Part shown: positions 15,570 through 22,895 of the stretch, piece after piece
How positions within the stretch are numbered: the stretch's first letter is position 1
Layout of the letters: the number at the start of each line of letters is the position of its first letter
Assembly: GCA_004525275.1 (NCBI GenBank)
Contig: SPCO01000002.1
Location: 1 to 26,238, forward strand
Reading direction: 5' to 3'
Length of the DNA stretch: 26,238 bases
Origin: Thermomicrobiales bacterium
GTDB taxonomy: Bacteria; Chloroflexota; Limnocylindria; Limnocylindrales; CSP1-4
Made by a program: the position numbers and the translations under genes
Notes under the pieces: generated by a model
Database searches by the model: none
Seen by the model: the letters and a program-made list of their open reading frames with translations, nothing else
Told to the model about the DNA's origin: nothing

Positions 15570-17048
15570 CTACTCAGCGGCGACCGCGCCCGCCTCCAGT
15601 GGCTCGTTTTCGCTCTGTCCGAACCCGAGGTACGTATTGATGGCTCCGGCTGCGCGCTTCCCGTCGCCCATAGCCAGGATCACGGTGGCCGCGCCGCGCA
15701 CGATGTCACCACCGGCAAAGACGCCGTCCATGCTCGTCATCCCTGCTTCGTCCGTCTCGATATAGCCGTACGCACTGACCTTGAGGTCAGGCGCGGTCGA
15801 CGTCAGCAGCGGGTTGGACCGCGTCCCGATGGCAATGACGATCATCTCGCACGGGATCTCGAATTCGGAGCCAGTGATCGCGCTGGGCCGCGCTCGTCCG
15901 GAGGCGTCGGGCTCGCCCAGCTCCATCCGGACGCAACGCAGGGCTCGGACCCAGCCATCGTCGTCCCCGAGGACCTCCGTTGGCGCCACCTGGAGTTCGA
16001 ATCGGATCCCTTCGGCCTCGGCGTGGTGGACTTCTTCGGCGCGAGCCGGCAGCTCATCGTGACCGCGCCGATAGACGATCACGGCTTCATCTGCGCCGAG
16101 GCGGCGAGCCGTCCGGACAGAATCCATCGCGACGTTCCCACCACCGACGACGGCGACCCGCTGCCCGTGCAGGACCGGCGTCTCCGAATCGGGGTTCCAG
16201 GCACCCATGAGGTTCACCCGGGTCAGGTATTCGTTGGCTGAGTAGACCCCCTTGAGGTTTTCGCCGGGCACGTCCATGAAGACCGGTAGTCCAGCGCCGA
16301 CGGCGAGGAAGACGGCATCGAACTGGCCGCGCAGTTCGGGCAGCGTGTAGGTCTTGCCGATGATCGAGTTCGGCACGATCTTGACGCCGTCGGAGACGAG
16401 CCGGTCCACTTCGGCCTTCACGATGTCTTTGGGCAGGCGGAACTCCGGGATGCCATAGACCAGGACGCCGCCGGCCGCGTGGAACGCCTCGAAGATCGTC
16501 ACATCGTGGCCGCGCTTGACGAGTTCACCGGCCGCCGTGAGCCCGGCCGGGCCGGACCCGACGATCGCGACCGTCTTTCCCGTCGGCTTGGGCTTGACGT
16601 GGATCAGTTCCTCCGGGTGAGCCTGGGCCCAGTCCGCTACGAAACGCTCGAGGTGGCCGATCGCAACCGAGTTGCCCTTCTTGGCCCGCAGACAGACGCC
16701 CTCGCACTGGTTCTCCTGCGGACACACCCGGCCGGTCACACAGGGCAGGGCGTTGTCGTCCAGCAGGGAATCGGCGGCCCCCGGCAGGTCTCCCTCTCGC
16801 AGGAGCTTCAGGAAGCGCGGGATGTTGACGCTGACCGGGCAGCCGCCGATGCAGTACGGTTTGGGGCACTGGAGGCACCGCTCAGCCTCAAGCATGGCGA
16901 TCTGTTGGGTCAGGCCGAGGTTGACTTCACGGAAGTTGACCGCCCGGGCGTCCGGGTCCTGCTCCGGCATGGCTACCCGCTCGATGGCCATCCGCTCCTT
17001 CGCGGTCAGCAGGTGGATCGGCTCGACCGGTGGGTCCTCCTCGCTCAT
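15570..17048 (-). CDS. NfnB/GltD-type FeS flavoprotein (NADPH-oxidising subunit)
   Basis: The 492-residue protein has the GltD/NfnB/SudA layout: an N-terminal FeS domain with eight cysteines (Cys58, 61, 66, 70, 103, 109, 115, 119, including ERCLQCPKPYC and GRVCPQENQCEGVC), an FAD-binding AIVGSGPAGLTAAGEL (about 161-176), an NADPH-type VVGGGNVAMDSVRTARRLGA, and a C-terminal DGVFAGGDIVRGAATVILAM FAD motif. Databases often label such proteins homotetrameric glutamate synthase GltA or glutamate synthase small subunit. No GltB large subunit is nearby, while an NfnA-type partner overlaps it (ATGA, 17045-17048), so the large subunit of an electron-bifurcating NADH-dependent ferredoxin:NADP+ oxidoreductase fits best. 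Sulfide dehydrogenase (SudA) is the main alternative. Cytoplasmic. Confidence 0.88.
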   Translation of the reverse strand: MSEEDPPVEPIHLLTAKERMAIERVAMPEQDPDARAVNFREVNLGLTQQIAMLEAERCLQCPKPYCIGGCPVSVNIPRFLKLLREGDLPGAADSLLDDNALPCVTGRVCPQENQCEGVCLRAKKGNSVAIGHLERFVADWAQAHPEELIHVKPKPTGKTVAIVGSGPAGLTAAGELVKRGHDVTIFEAFHAAGGVLVYGIPEFRLPKDIVKAEVDRLVSDGVKIVPNSIIGKTYTLPELRGQFDAVFLAVGAGLPVFMDVPGENLKGVYSANEYLTRVNLMGAWNPDSETPVLHGQRVAVVGGGNVAMDSVRTARRLGADEAVIVYRRGHDELPARAEEVHHAEAEGIRFELQVAPTEVLGDDDGWVRALRCVRMELGEPDASGRARPSAITGSEFEIPCEMIVIAIGTRSNPLLTSTAPDLKVSAYGYIETDEAGMTSMDGVFAGGDIVRGAATVILAMGDGKRAAGAINTYLGFGQSENEPLEAGAVAAE

Positions 17049-17977
17049 CGAGCGACTCCCTCAGCGGGCGAGGCAGCCCCAGGATCGGGTGCGGCCGCGC
17101 TCGAGTCGGCGTGCTGGGCCAAACCGGGGATAAGGCAGGCTTCTCGCCTGGCGAGTGTCTGCTGCTCGAAGGCTTTGTACGTGGTCAGTCGGTCCGCAAG
17201 ACTCTTGAAGTCCACGGTATGGCCGTCGAATTCGGGGCCGTCGACGCACGCGTAGCGGGTTTCCCCATCGACCGAGACGCGGCAGCCCCCACACATCCCC
17301 GTGCCGTCGACCATGATCGCGTTGAGCGAGACCGTGGTCCGGATCCCGTACGGACGAGTGAGTTCCGAGACGGCGCGCATCATCGGGACCGGTCCGACCG
17401 CGAAGATCTCGTCCACGCCGCCGGCCTCACACAGGTCCTTGAGAGCGTCGGTGACGAAGCCGTGGCGTCCGTAGCTCCCATCGTCCGTGCACACGACGAC
17501 GTCGCCGGCCGTTCGCAGCTCGTCCTCCAGGATGACCCACTCACGCGAGCGACCGCCGATGACGCTGGTCACCGCGACACCCCGCCGGTGGAGTTCCTGG
17601 GCGATCGGGTAAACCACCGCGGTGCCGACGCCGCCGCCCACACACACGGCATGGCCGTGGTCGATGAGGTCGGTGGCCCGTCCCAGTGGCCCGGCGACAT
17701 CGCGGATGGCATCACCGGGCTCCAGCGCCACGAGGTCCATCGTGCTCACGCCGATGGCCTGGATGATCAGGCTGATCGTGCCCGCGGCCGGATCCGCGTC
17801 GGCGATCGTCAGGGGGATCCGCTCGGCGCCCTCGCCGAGGCGGACGATGACGAACTGCCCCGGGCGACGGATCTCGGCGATCCGAGACGCCTCGAGGACG
17901 AGTCTGGTGACGTTTGGTGAAAGCTGATCTCGCGCGACGATGGCGTGCATAAACCGCCCATGCTTGTGCCGGCCCAT
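17045..17977 (-). CDS. NfnA/SudB-type FAD/NAD-binding [2Fe-2S] subunit
   Basis: This 310-residue member of the ferredoxin-reductase superfamily (PyrK/SudB/NfnA group) has the FAD segment RRPGQFVIVRL with ERIPLTIAD, the NAD-binding CVGGGVGTAVVYPIAQEL (residues 112-129) and a C-terminal [2Fe-2S] site Cys229-Cys232-Cys244. Asp224 stands exactly where PyrK proteins have their first cysteine; a three-Cys, one-Asp cluster is known from Thermotoga NfnA, which favours Nfn over PyrK. It ends with an Ala/Pro-rich tail. Start 17977 gives an 8-base leader from a TATGAT -10 box; ATG 17950 is the alternative and would give the usual MHAIVARDQ N-terminus. Together with the downstream gene it likely couples NADH, NADPH and ferredoxin pools. 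Confidence 0.86.
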   Translation of the reverse strand: MGRHKHGRFMHAIVARDQLSPNVTRLVLEASRIAEIRRPGQFVIVRLGEGAERIPLTIADADPAAGTISLIIQAIGVSTMDLVALEPGDAIRDVAGPLGRATDLIDHGHAVCVGGGVGTAVVYPIAQELHRRGVAVTSVIGGRSREWVILEDELRTAGDVVVCTDDGSYGRHGFVTDALKDLCEAGGVDEIFAVGPVPMMRAVSELTRPYGIRTTVSLNAIMVDGTGMCGGCRVSVDGETRYACVDGPEFDGHTVDFKSLADRLTTYKAFEQQTLARREACLIPGLAQHADSSAAAPDPGAASPAEGVAR

Positions 17978-17991
17978 CTGGCCGCCACTCG

Positions 17992-17997
17992 ATCATA
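17992..17997 (-). promoter_or_regulatory. -10 box (TATGAT) of the nfn pair
   Basis: On the minus strand TATGAT lies 14 bases before the ATG at 17977, with a predicted transcription start near 17985. The upstream -35 region is occupied by a perfect inverted repeat instead of a TTGACA-like hexamer. Confidence 0.5.
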
Positions 17998-18019
17998 GGG
18001 TGGAGTCGGTCGTCCACCC
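17998..18019. promoter_or_regulatory. Perfect inverted repeat abutting the nfn -10 box (candidate operator)
   Basis: GGGTGGA (17998-18004) and TCCACCC (18013-18019) are exact reverse complements separated by 8 bases. The repeat touches the TATGAT box and fills the -35/spacer region, where a repressor or a MerR-like activator would act. I do not recognise the sequence as the site of a known regulator. Confidence 0.5.
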
Positions 18020-18042
18020 ATGCGTCAGGCGGCCCGTTTCAG

Positions 18043-18061
18043 ACAGGCCGAAGGTCCCTGT
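18043..18061 (-). terminator. Weak hairpin after fpr
   Basis: In the 105-base gap between fpr and the nfn pair, ACAGG (18043-18047) pairs with CCTGT (18057-18061) and CC with GG around a 3-base loop, with a 2-base bulge. There is no U-tract. It could be a weak terminator or only a processing hairpin. The rest of the gap holds the nfn promoter region. Confidence 0.25.
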
Positions 18062-18082
18062 CAGTCGTTCGGGGGACGCCTG

Positions 18083-18889
18083 TCAGCCGCGCAGGAGTGC
18101 GGCATCCTTGCCTTTCGGCCAATAGAGCTCCTTCTTGACGTGGAATTCAGGGAAGCCGAGGTTCATCAGGACCGATTCGCTGTTCAGGATCATGTCTGGA
18201 TTGCCGCAGATGTAGACGACCGTTCGATCCGGACGAAGGCCGAGATTCTTGCAGACGCTCTGGACGACCTGCTCGACCCGTCCCGTCCGCCCCGTCCAGC
18301 CGGCATTTCGCGGATCGTCCGGACGGCTGATGGTGGGGACATAGGTGACCGGGTAGGTCCCATCCTGTTGCCAGGTCTGGAGTTCTTCCCAGTAGCCGAG
18401 CTCGTCCACGAACGAGCAGCCATGAAGGACGACTGTCTTGCGTGGACGACCGTCGGCGAGCGTCTGGCGGATCATCGAGACAAATGGGGCGATCCCGGTG
18501 CCCGTCGAGATGAAGAGGTGTGTCCGGTCATCGGCCGGTTCGAGCAGGAACCTGCCCTTGGGTCCGATCATCCGCATCGACTGTCCGACCGGCAGGCGCC
18601 ACAGGAGCGTCGTGAATCGGATGATCGGCACGTGCCGGACGTAGAACTCGTACCCGATCTCGCCAGCTTCGCGTGGTGCCGATGCGACGGAATACGGACG
18701 CTGCCACAGCTTCCCGTCGGCGAACACGCCGATCGTCATGTACTGACCGGGGTCGAACGGCACCGGCTCGCCGTCGAACCTCACCCAGAAGTACGCGAGG
18801 GCGTCCGTGTGGTCGACGCGGCGAATCAGGGTGGCGTTGTATTGGGGCGCCACGGCCTCGATGACACGTTCGTCGTTCGGGAGCGTCAT
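18083..18889 (-). CDS. fpr: Ferredoxin--NADP+ reductase
   Basis: The 268-residue FAD protein of the plant/bacterial FNR superfamily passes electrons between ferredoxin or flavodoxin and NADP(H). Visible are DPGQYMTIG, the FAD-binding RPYSVASAP (residues 64-72), the FMN/FAD-side VGQSMRMIGPKGRF, the NADP-binding STGTGIAPFVSMI (128-140), VVLHGCS and the C-terminal VYICGNPDMI. The last residues (LYWPKGKDAALLRG) show that it lacks the terminal Tyr of plant enzymes, as in many bacterial Fpr. ATG at 18889 has a GGAG 9 bases upstream. It lies just upstream of the nfn pair and in the same direction, linking two ferredoxin/NADPH systems. Other reductases of the superfamily cannot be fully excluded. Confidence 0.87.
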   Translation of the reverse strand: MTLPNDERVIEAVAPQYNATLIRRVDHTDALAYFWVRFDGEPVPFDPGQYMTIGVFADGKLWQRPYSVASAPREAGEIGYEFYVRHVPIIRFTTLLWRLPVGQSMRMIGPKGRFLLEPADDRTHLFISTGTGIAPFVSMIRQTLADGRPRKTVVLHGCSFVDELGYWEELQTWQQDGTYPVTYVPTISRPDDPRNAGWTGRTGRVEQVVQSVCKNLGLRPDRTVVYICGNPDMILNSESVLMNLGFPEFHVKKELYWPKGKDAALLRG

Positions 18890-18929
18890 GCAGTCGGTCT
18901 CCGTCGGATCACTGGGTACGTCGCAAGCG

Positions 18930-18935
18930 ATGGTA
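18930..18935 (-). promoter_or_regulatory. Putative -10 box (TACCAT) of fpr
   Basis: TACCAT on the minus strand would start transcription near 18923, leaving about 34 bases of leader with the GGAG Shine-Dalgarno. No convincing -35 is seen. Confidence 0.3.
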
Positions 18936-19028
18936 CCCGGGGAACCGGAACGCTGGTCTTCCGCGATGCGTCCGAGAAGAAACGGGGCCAGGGGCGCAGG
19001 CCTGGATGACGCGTGGGTCGGTGCCGAG

Positions 19029-19037
19029 ATCGGTCAT
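19029..19037. promoter_or_regulatory. Single ATGACCGAT word upstream of fpr
   Basis: ATCGGTCAT (the complement of ATGACCGAT) matches the repeated word found at the LuxR gene promoter and upstream of ppdK. It lies about 110 bp before the predicted fpr transcription start and just past a hairpin. With one copy it could be chance. Confidence 0.3.
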
Positions 19038-19039
19038 CG

Positions 19040-19070
19040 CGGGTCGGGCCACCGGCGGCGGCCCGACCCG
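19040..19070 (-). terminator. GC-rich hairpin terminator after the secreted-protein gene
   Basis: CGGGTCGGGCC (19040-19050) and GGCCCGACCCG (19060-19070) form a perfect 11-bp stem with a 9-base loop, starting 14 bases after the stop codon of the leftward gene. No U-tract follows, as is common in high-GC genomes. The remainder of the 194-bp gap 18890-19083 holds the fpr promoter candidate and no gene. Confidence 0.65.
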
Positions 19071-19083
19071 TTGGTCCGATCGG

Positions 19084-19632
19084 CTATACGTCGAACGGCA
19101 GACCGCGGCAGGAAACTCGAGGATTCCAGTCGGCGAAGAGGCCATTGGGATTCTTCTTCCAGATCCAGGCGTGGATCTCGTAGAAGTCGGGCAACTCGTA
19201 GGCATTCGGAGCCATCACGAGCGACAGTCGCTTTCCGAAGAGGCGCGGCGGAGCGTCGCCGTTGGCTTCGTGCCACGCATCCTTGAGCACGATGTACTCG
19301 ACCGCGACGAGTCGGTAACCGCCATTGGCGCGTGGCTCGTAGACCAGGGCCTCCGGCCGAAGCCGGTCGAGTGCCGGGTCGCCGACTAGGTCGCCCTTCA
19401 CGTAGTGCTGACCCATCCCGCCGACGCCCGGATTCTTGGCGCAGCCCTTGACAGCCCCGTACCCGGCCGCCATCGCGACATCGAGATTGTGGAACGCCGC
19501 GGTTGCGCGGAGGACGTTGGGCAACTTCCGGCCGCCATCGCTGCTGCCGGCTGAGGCGACCGCCCCACCGAGCATGACGAAGATAGACATCAACGCGATC
19601 GACGCGATGAGTCGAGTCCGCAGGTTTCGCAT
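19084..19632 (-). CDS. Secreted protein of unknown function
   Basis: The 182-residue product begins with a good Sec signal peptide: basic RNLRTR, a hydrophobic core (IASIALMSIFVMLGG) and AVASA before the likely cleavage at about residue 28. The mature part has a compact conserved-looking pattern: DVAMAAGY, Cys64, GGMGQHYV (His76), RPEALVYEP, RLVAVEYIV, PPRLFG, YEIHAWIW (His154) and NPNGLFADWNPRVSC (Cys175). I recall similar secreted proteins in Actinobacteria and Chloroflexota but no named family. His76, Glu112, Glu152 and His154 could bind a metal, and the two cysteines could form a disulfide; both are inferences. The ATG overlaps the stop of the upstream DUF4242-like gene (TGATG), so the two form an operon. 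Confidence 0.8.
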   Translation of the reverse strand: MRNLRTRLIASIALMSIFVMLGGAVASAGSSDGGRKLPNVLRATAAFHNLDVAMAAGYGAVKGCAKNPGVGGMGQHYVKGDLVGDPALDRLRPEALVYEPRANGGYRLVAVEYIVLKDAWHEANGDAPPRLFGKRLSLVMAPNAYELPDFYEIHAWIWKKNPNGLFADWNPRVSCRGLPFDV

Positions 19633-19883
19633 CAGGCCACCTCGATCGGGATTTCATAGACTTCCGCGGTCGGATGTCCGGCCCGCTCGTGGACGCGCGC
19701 GATCGATTCGCGCGATGGCCCGGTGGACAGGCAGAAAGCCTTGCCGGAATCGGGATCGAGCCAGGCGCGCTCGAAGTGAACACCTTCCTCTTTCTCGATG
19801 GCCAGGTCCCGTTCGTGGGCTTCGCGCAGTTGCTCGGCGGTCACGCCGAAGAAGCCGGAGTGGACATCCATGAAGTTCGCCAT
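19632..19883 (-). CDS. DUF4242-like small protein (SCO4226 nickel-binding family)
   Basis: The 83-residue protein matches the DUF4242 pattern: FMDVHSGFFGVTAEQLREAH, DLAIEKEEGVHFERAWLD, the signature GKAFCLSTGPSRESIARVH and VYEIPI at the end. A Streptomyces member, SCO4226, binds nickel; whether this one does is unknown. The frame is open to an ATG at 19964, but the ATG at 19883 is chosen because a strong GGAGGAG Shine-Dalgarno precedes it and the family starts there with M-x-x-FMDVH. The stop overlaps the start of the secreted-protein gene by one base (TGATG). It is divergent from the LuxR regulator, sharing with it the palindrome at 19960-19983. Confidence 0.85.
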   Translation of the reverse strand: MANFMDVHSGFFGVTAEQLREAHERDLAIEKEEGVHFERAWLDPDSGKAFCLSTGPSRESIARVHERAGHPTAEVYEIPIEVA

Positions 19884-19959
19884 TCGCTCCTCCTGGATCG
19901 GCCCATCGAGCATCGTGTGCAGGGCCAAGGAACCGAGCTTCGATCCCCGATTTCGCGTC

Positions 19960-19983
19960 GTCATCGGTCAAATGACCGATGAC
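19960..19983. promoter_or_regulatory. 24-bp palindrome in the LuxR-gene promoter (candidate operator)
   Basis: GTCATCGGTCA (19960-19970), AA, and TGACCGATGAC (19973-19983) are a perfect inverted repeat. Its centre, 19971.5, is about 41.5 bp before the transcription start predicted from the TACACT box at 20001-20006, the position used by activators that replace the -35, including LuxR-type proteins. The half-site recurs upstream of ppdK. Confidence 0.7.
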
Positions 19984-20000
19984 CTGCGCCAGATCTGCCC

Positions 20001-20006
20001 TACACT
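20001..20006 (+). promoter_or_regulatory. Putative -10 box (TACACT) of the LuxR regulator gene
   Basis: TACACT predicts a transcription start near 20013, three bases before the ATG at 20016. No -35 hexamer is present; the palindrome occupies that place. No Shine-Dalgarno precedes the start. Confidence 0.45.
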
Positions 20007-20015
20007 TCGATGACG

Positions 20016-22895
20016 ATGAATGCGCACGAGCCGCTCCTGTGCCCCGTTCTTGTGGGTCGTGACGAGGTTCTTGGACTCGCCGACCGGCGCATCTCTGAAG
20101 TCATGTCCGCACAGGGTGGATTCCTGTTGATCGCCGGCGAGGCGGGTTTGGGCAAGAGTCGATTGATCGGCGCGATCGCTCGACGCGCTGAGGCCGGGGG
20201 CATGCGCACCGCGAGCGGCTGGGTCGCGCCCCAGGACCAGGATGTGCCCGCCGCGTGCATCCTCGACCTGGCCCGATCGTTGCAGCGGTCTCGGACCCTC
20301 GCACCATTGGGCCGGGACTTGCTCGCGCTGCGTGACGCGGCGGTAGCGGCCGAGCAGGTCGGCCGCCGGATCCTTGTCAGGGACATCGTCGATCGGATCA
20401 GGGCGTCGCTTGATGTCCCGACACTGTTCATGTTCGAGGATCTTCAATGGGCGGACGAGCTGAGCCTGGAGATCATCGGCGAGCTCGCCCGAGCGACCCG
20501 CGAGGTCCCGCTGCTGCTCCTCGGCACTTACCGAACGGAGGAGGCTCCGCCCGGAGCGAGCCTGCGCGACTGGCGCGCGCGTCTCCTGGGTCAGCGGGTC
20601 GCCGAGGAAGTGCGCCTCGAACCGTTGAGCCTCGAGCAGACCGCGATCGTCACCACGCTGCTACTTGCCACTGGGTCGGTGGCACCCCGCGAGGTCGTCG
20701 AAGTCGTGTACTCGAGAACGGATGGCGTGCCGCTCCACATCGAGGAGCTCCTCGGTGCGGTCGGGGCGGATGCGCGAACCGACGTCGAGGCCATCCGCAG
20801 GGCGGACGTTCCCGAAACGCTCGAAGACGCGATCTCAGCCCGCCTTGCCCAACGATCGCCCGAGGCGCAGGCAGCTGCCCGGGCGGGGGCCGTCATCGGG
20901 CGCTGCTTCAACGCCGACGTCCTGGCCGGGATCATGAACTTGCCACCCGAGGCGCTTGATGTGCCGTTGCAGGAGCTCGTCGATCACGCCGTCCTCGAAC
21001 CGCCAGGCGAGCGCGGGATGTTCGATTTCCGGCATCAGATCCTTCGCGATGTCTTGTATCGCAGCACACCCGAGCGGGAGCGCCGGCGTTTCCACGCTCT
21101 TGCCGGCGAGTTCGGGGCCTGGCTCGAAGGTTCGTCAGAGGTCCACGCGTCACTCCATTACGAGCGCGCAGGCCTCCGGGACCGGGCGTATGCGAGCGCG
21201 CTCGAAGGGGCACGCCAGGCGGCGCACCTGTCGGCGCATCGCGAGGCGTTCGAGCTCTATCGGCGTGCGGTCGCGAATGCCCCCGACGAGCTGACCCAAT
21301 CTGAACGCGGCGAATTGTATGTGGCGTACGCGATGGAGGCGGCTTCGATCGAGGAAAACGATCTCGGGATCCGGATGGCGCTCGACGCCGAGTACGCCTT
21401 CCGGGCCGCGGGTCAGACGGCGCGCGCCATCGACGCCTTATGTTCCGTGCTCTCGCTGTGGCGACGGATGGGCCATCCGATTCACGAGCGACTGGCACTC
21501 GCCGGCCAGATGCTGGCAGAGCTTGACGTCGAGCCGGCCGGGTTGGAACGGGACAGCGTGCGACGTGAATGTCTGAAATGGCTCGCCATCACCCACATTG
21601 ACCGGGCGGCTTTGGCCGATGCGCGAGCGGCGATACAGGAGGTCAGGCGCATGAGCCAGGACCCCGAGCCCGGCGACACCGAGTGGCCGCTCGTGTCGGA
21701 CTGGCTCGATGGCATCGTGGACGTGAAGCTTGGCGATGTCACGCGCGGTCTTGCGGCCATCGAGCGTGCGGCGCAGAGCATGGAGCGAGCGGGCCTCGAG
21801 GAAAGTGTGTCGGCCTATCGCGATGGAGCGGAACTGGCCGTCCGGAATATCGAGTACGGCGTCGCACAACGCCTCATCAGCGAAGGATTGCGCCAGGCGG
21901 ACACGATCCAGCAGTCACATTGTGCCCATGTCATGCTCGCGAATCGGGCCTTGATCGCGTGGACGGCCGGCTCGTGGGCCCAGGCTTCGGCGTTTGGTGA
22001 GAGTGCGGTGGCCGACCGGGGCTGCGCCAGAGCGGCCTCGATGGCTCGCTGGTCACTTGGATACGTGGCCATGAGCCGCGGCGAGTTCGATCAAGGGAAG
22101 GCCGTCCTTGAGGAAGCGCGTGCGTTCGGCCAACAAGGCGAGTCGGTCGACCTCACCCTGCCGGCCGCCTGGGGTCTTGCCGAGATCGCCCTGCTGTCGG
22201 GGGATCCACAGGAGGCCGCTCGCGGTTGCGAGGAGGCCGAGGCGGCAACGGATGCCACCAACCAGCCGGTCCTGCTGATCCCGTTCATCGTGACCGGGGT
22301 CCGGGCCTACCAGGCCAGCGCCCGACCAGATGAAGCGGCGCGCTGGCTCGAGCGCTGCGCCGCACAACTACTGGGGATCGCGACGATCGCCCAACCGGCG
22401 CTCGACCATGGACGCGGACTTGTCGAGCTCGCTTCGGGTTCCGTGGGGCAGGCGCGACGCGACCTCGAGGCGGCCGTTCGCGGTTGGGTCGAGCGCGGTC
22501 GAGGCTGGGAGGCCGATTGGTGTCGGCTCGATCTGGCCACCAGCTTGGTCCGATCGAACCGGTTCGCGGCGGCGGCCAAACTGGCAAATGAAGTTCGCGA
22601 GTCGGCTGCCCGCCTGGATAGCCCGGTCATGCTGGCGCGCGCCGACGCGCTCGTTCGCCAGGCCCGGGGCCACGTCGCGACAGACGAGCCATGGCGGCCA
22701 CTGACGACGCGCGAGTTCGAGGTCGCTCGGCTCGTCGGCGAGGGGCGGACCAACAACGAGATCGCCGGCTCACTTGGTATCGCGCCCAAGACCGCCAGCA
22801 GTCACGTGGAGCACATCCTGGCCAAACTCGGCGCGTCGCGGCGGGCCGAGATCGCCACCTGGGCGAGCAACGTCCACGCCGACGCGGTGCGCTGA
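20016..22895 (+). CDS. LAL-type (MalT-like) LuxR family transcriptional regulator with ATPase domain
   Basis: The 959-residue protein is a large ATP-binding regulator of the LuxR family. An N-terminal STAND/AAA-type NTPase domain begins with LVGRDEVL and has Walker A GEAGLGKS (residues 41-48) and Walker B LFMFEDLQWAD (137-147), then YRTEE in the sensor region. The middle (about 350-880) is an alpha-helical, TPR-like array rich in Ala, Glu and Arg. The C-terminal 65 residues are a LuxR helix-turn-helix: PLTTREFEVARLVGEGRTNN, EIAGSLGIAPKTASSHVEHI, LAKLGASRRAEI. Such proteins are typically ligand- and ATP-dependent activators; MalT is the model and binds repeated direct sites. ATG 20016 is preferred over 20010 because the predicted transcript starts at about 20013. 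The candidate operators around it suggest autoregulation and control of ppdK. Confidence 0.93.
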   Translation: MNAHEPLLCPVLVGRDEVLGLADRRISEVMSAQGGFLLIAGEAGLGKSRLIGAIARRAEAGGMRTASGWVAPQDQDVPAACILDLARSLQRSRTLAPLGRDLLALRDAAVAAEQVGRRILVRDIVDRIRASLDVPTLFMFEDLQWADELSLEIIGELARATREVPLLLLGTYRTEEAPPGASLRDWRARLLGQRVAEEVRLEPLSLEQTAIVTTLLLATGSVAPREVVEVVYSRTDGVPLHIEELLGAVGADARTDVEAIRRADVPETLEDAISARLAQRSPEAQAAARAGAVIGRCFNADVLAGIMNLPPEALDVPLQELVDHAVLEPPGERGMFDFRHQILRDVLYRSTPERERRRFHALAGEFGAWLEGSSEVHASLHYERAGLRDRAYASALEGARQAAHLSAHREAFELYRRAVANAPDELTQSERGELYVAYAMEAASIEENDLGIRMALDAEYAFRAAGQTARAIDALCSVLSLWRRMGHPIHERLALAGQMLAELDVEPAGLERDSVRRECLKWLAITHIDRAALADARAAIQEVRRMSQDPEPGDTEWPLVSDWLDGIVDVKLGDVTRGLAAIERAAQSMERAGLEESVSAYRDGAELAVRNIEYGVAQRLISEGLRQADTIQQSHCAHVMLANRALIAWTAGSWAQASAFGESAVADRGCARAASMARWSLGYVAMSRGEFDQGKAVLEEARAFGQQGESVDLTLPAAWGLAEIALLSGDPQEAARGCEEAEAATDATNQPVLLIPFIVTGVRAYQASARPDEAARWLERCAAQLLGIATIAQPALDHGRGLVELASGSVGQARRDLEAAVRGWVERGRGWEADWCRLDLATSLVRSNRFAAAAKLANEVRESAARLDSPVMLARADALVRQARGHVATDEPWRPLTTREFEVARLVGEGRTNNEIAGSLGIAPKTASSHVEHILAKLGASRRAEIATWASNVHADAVR

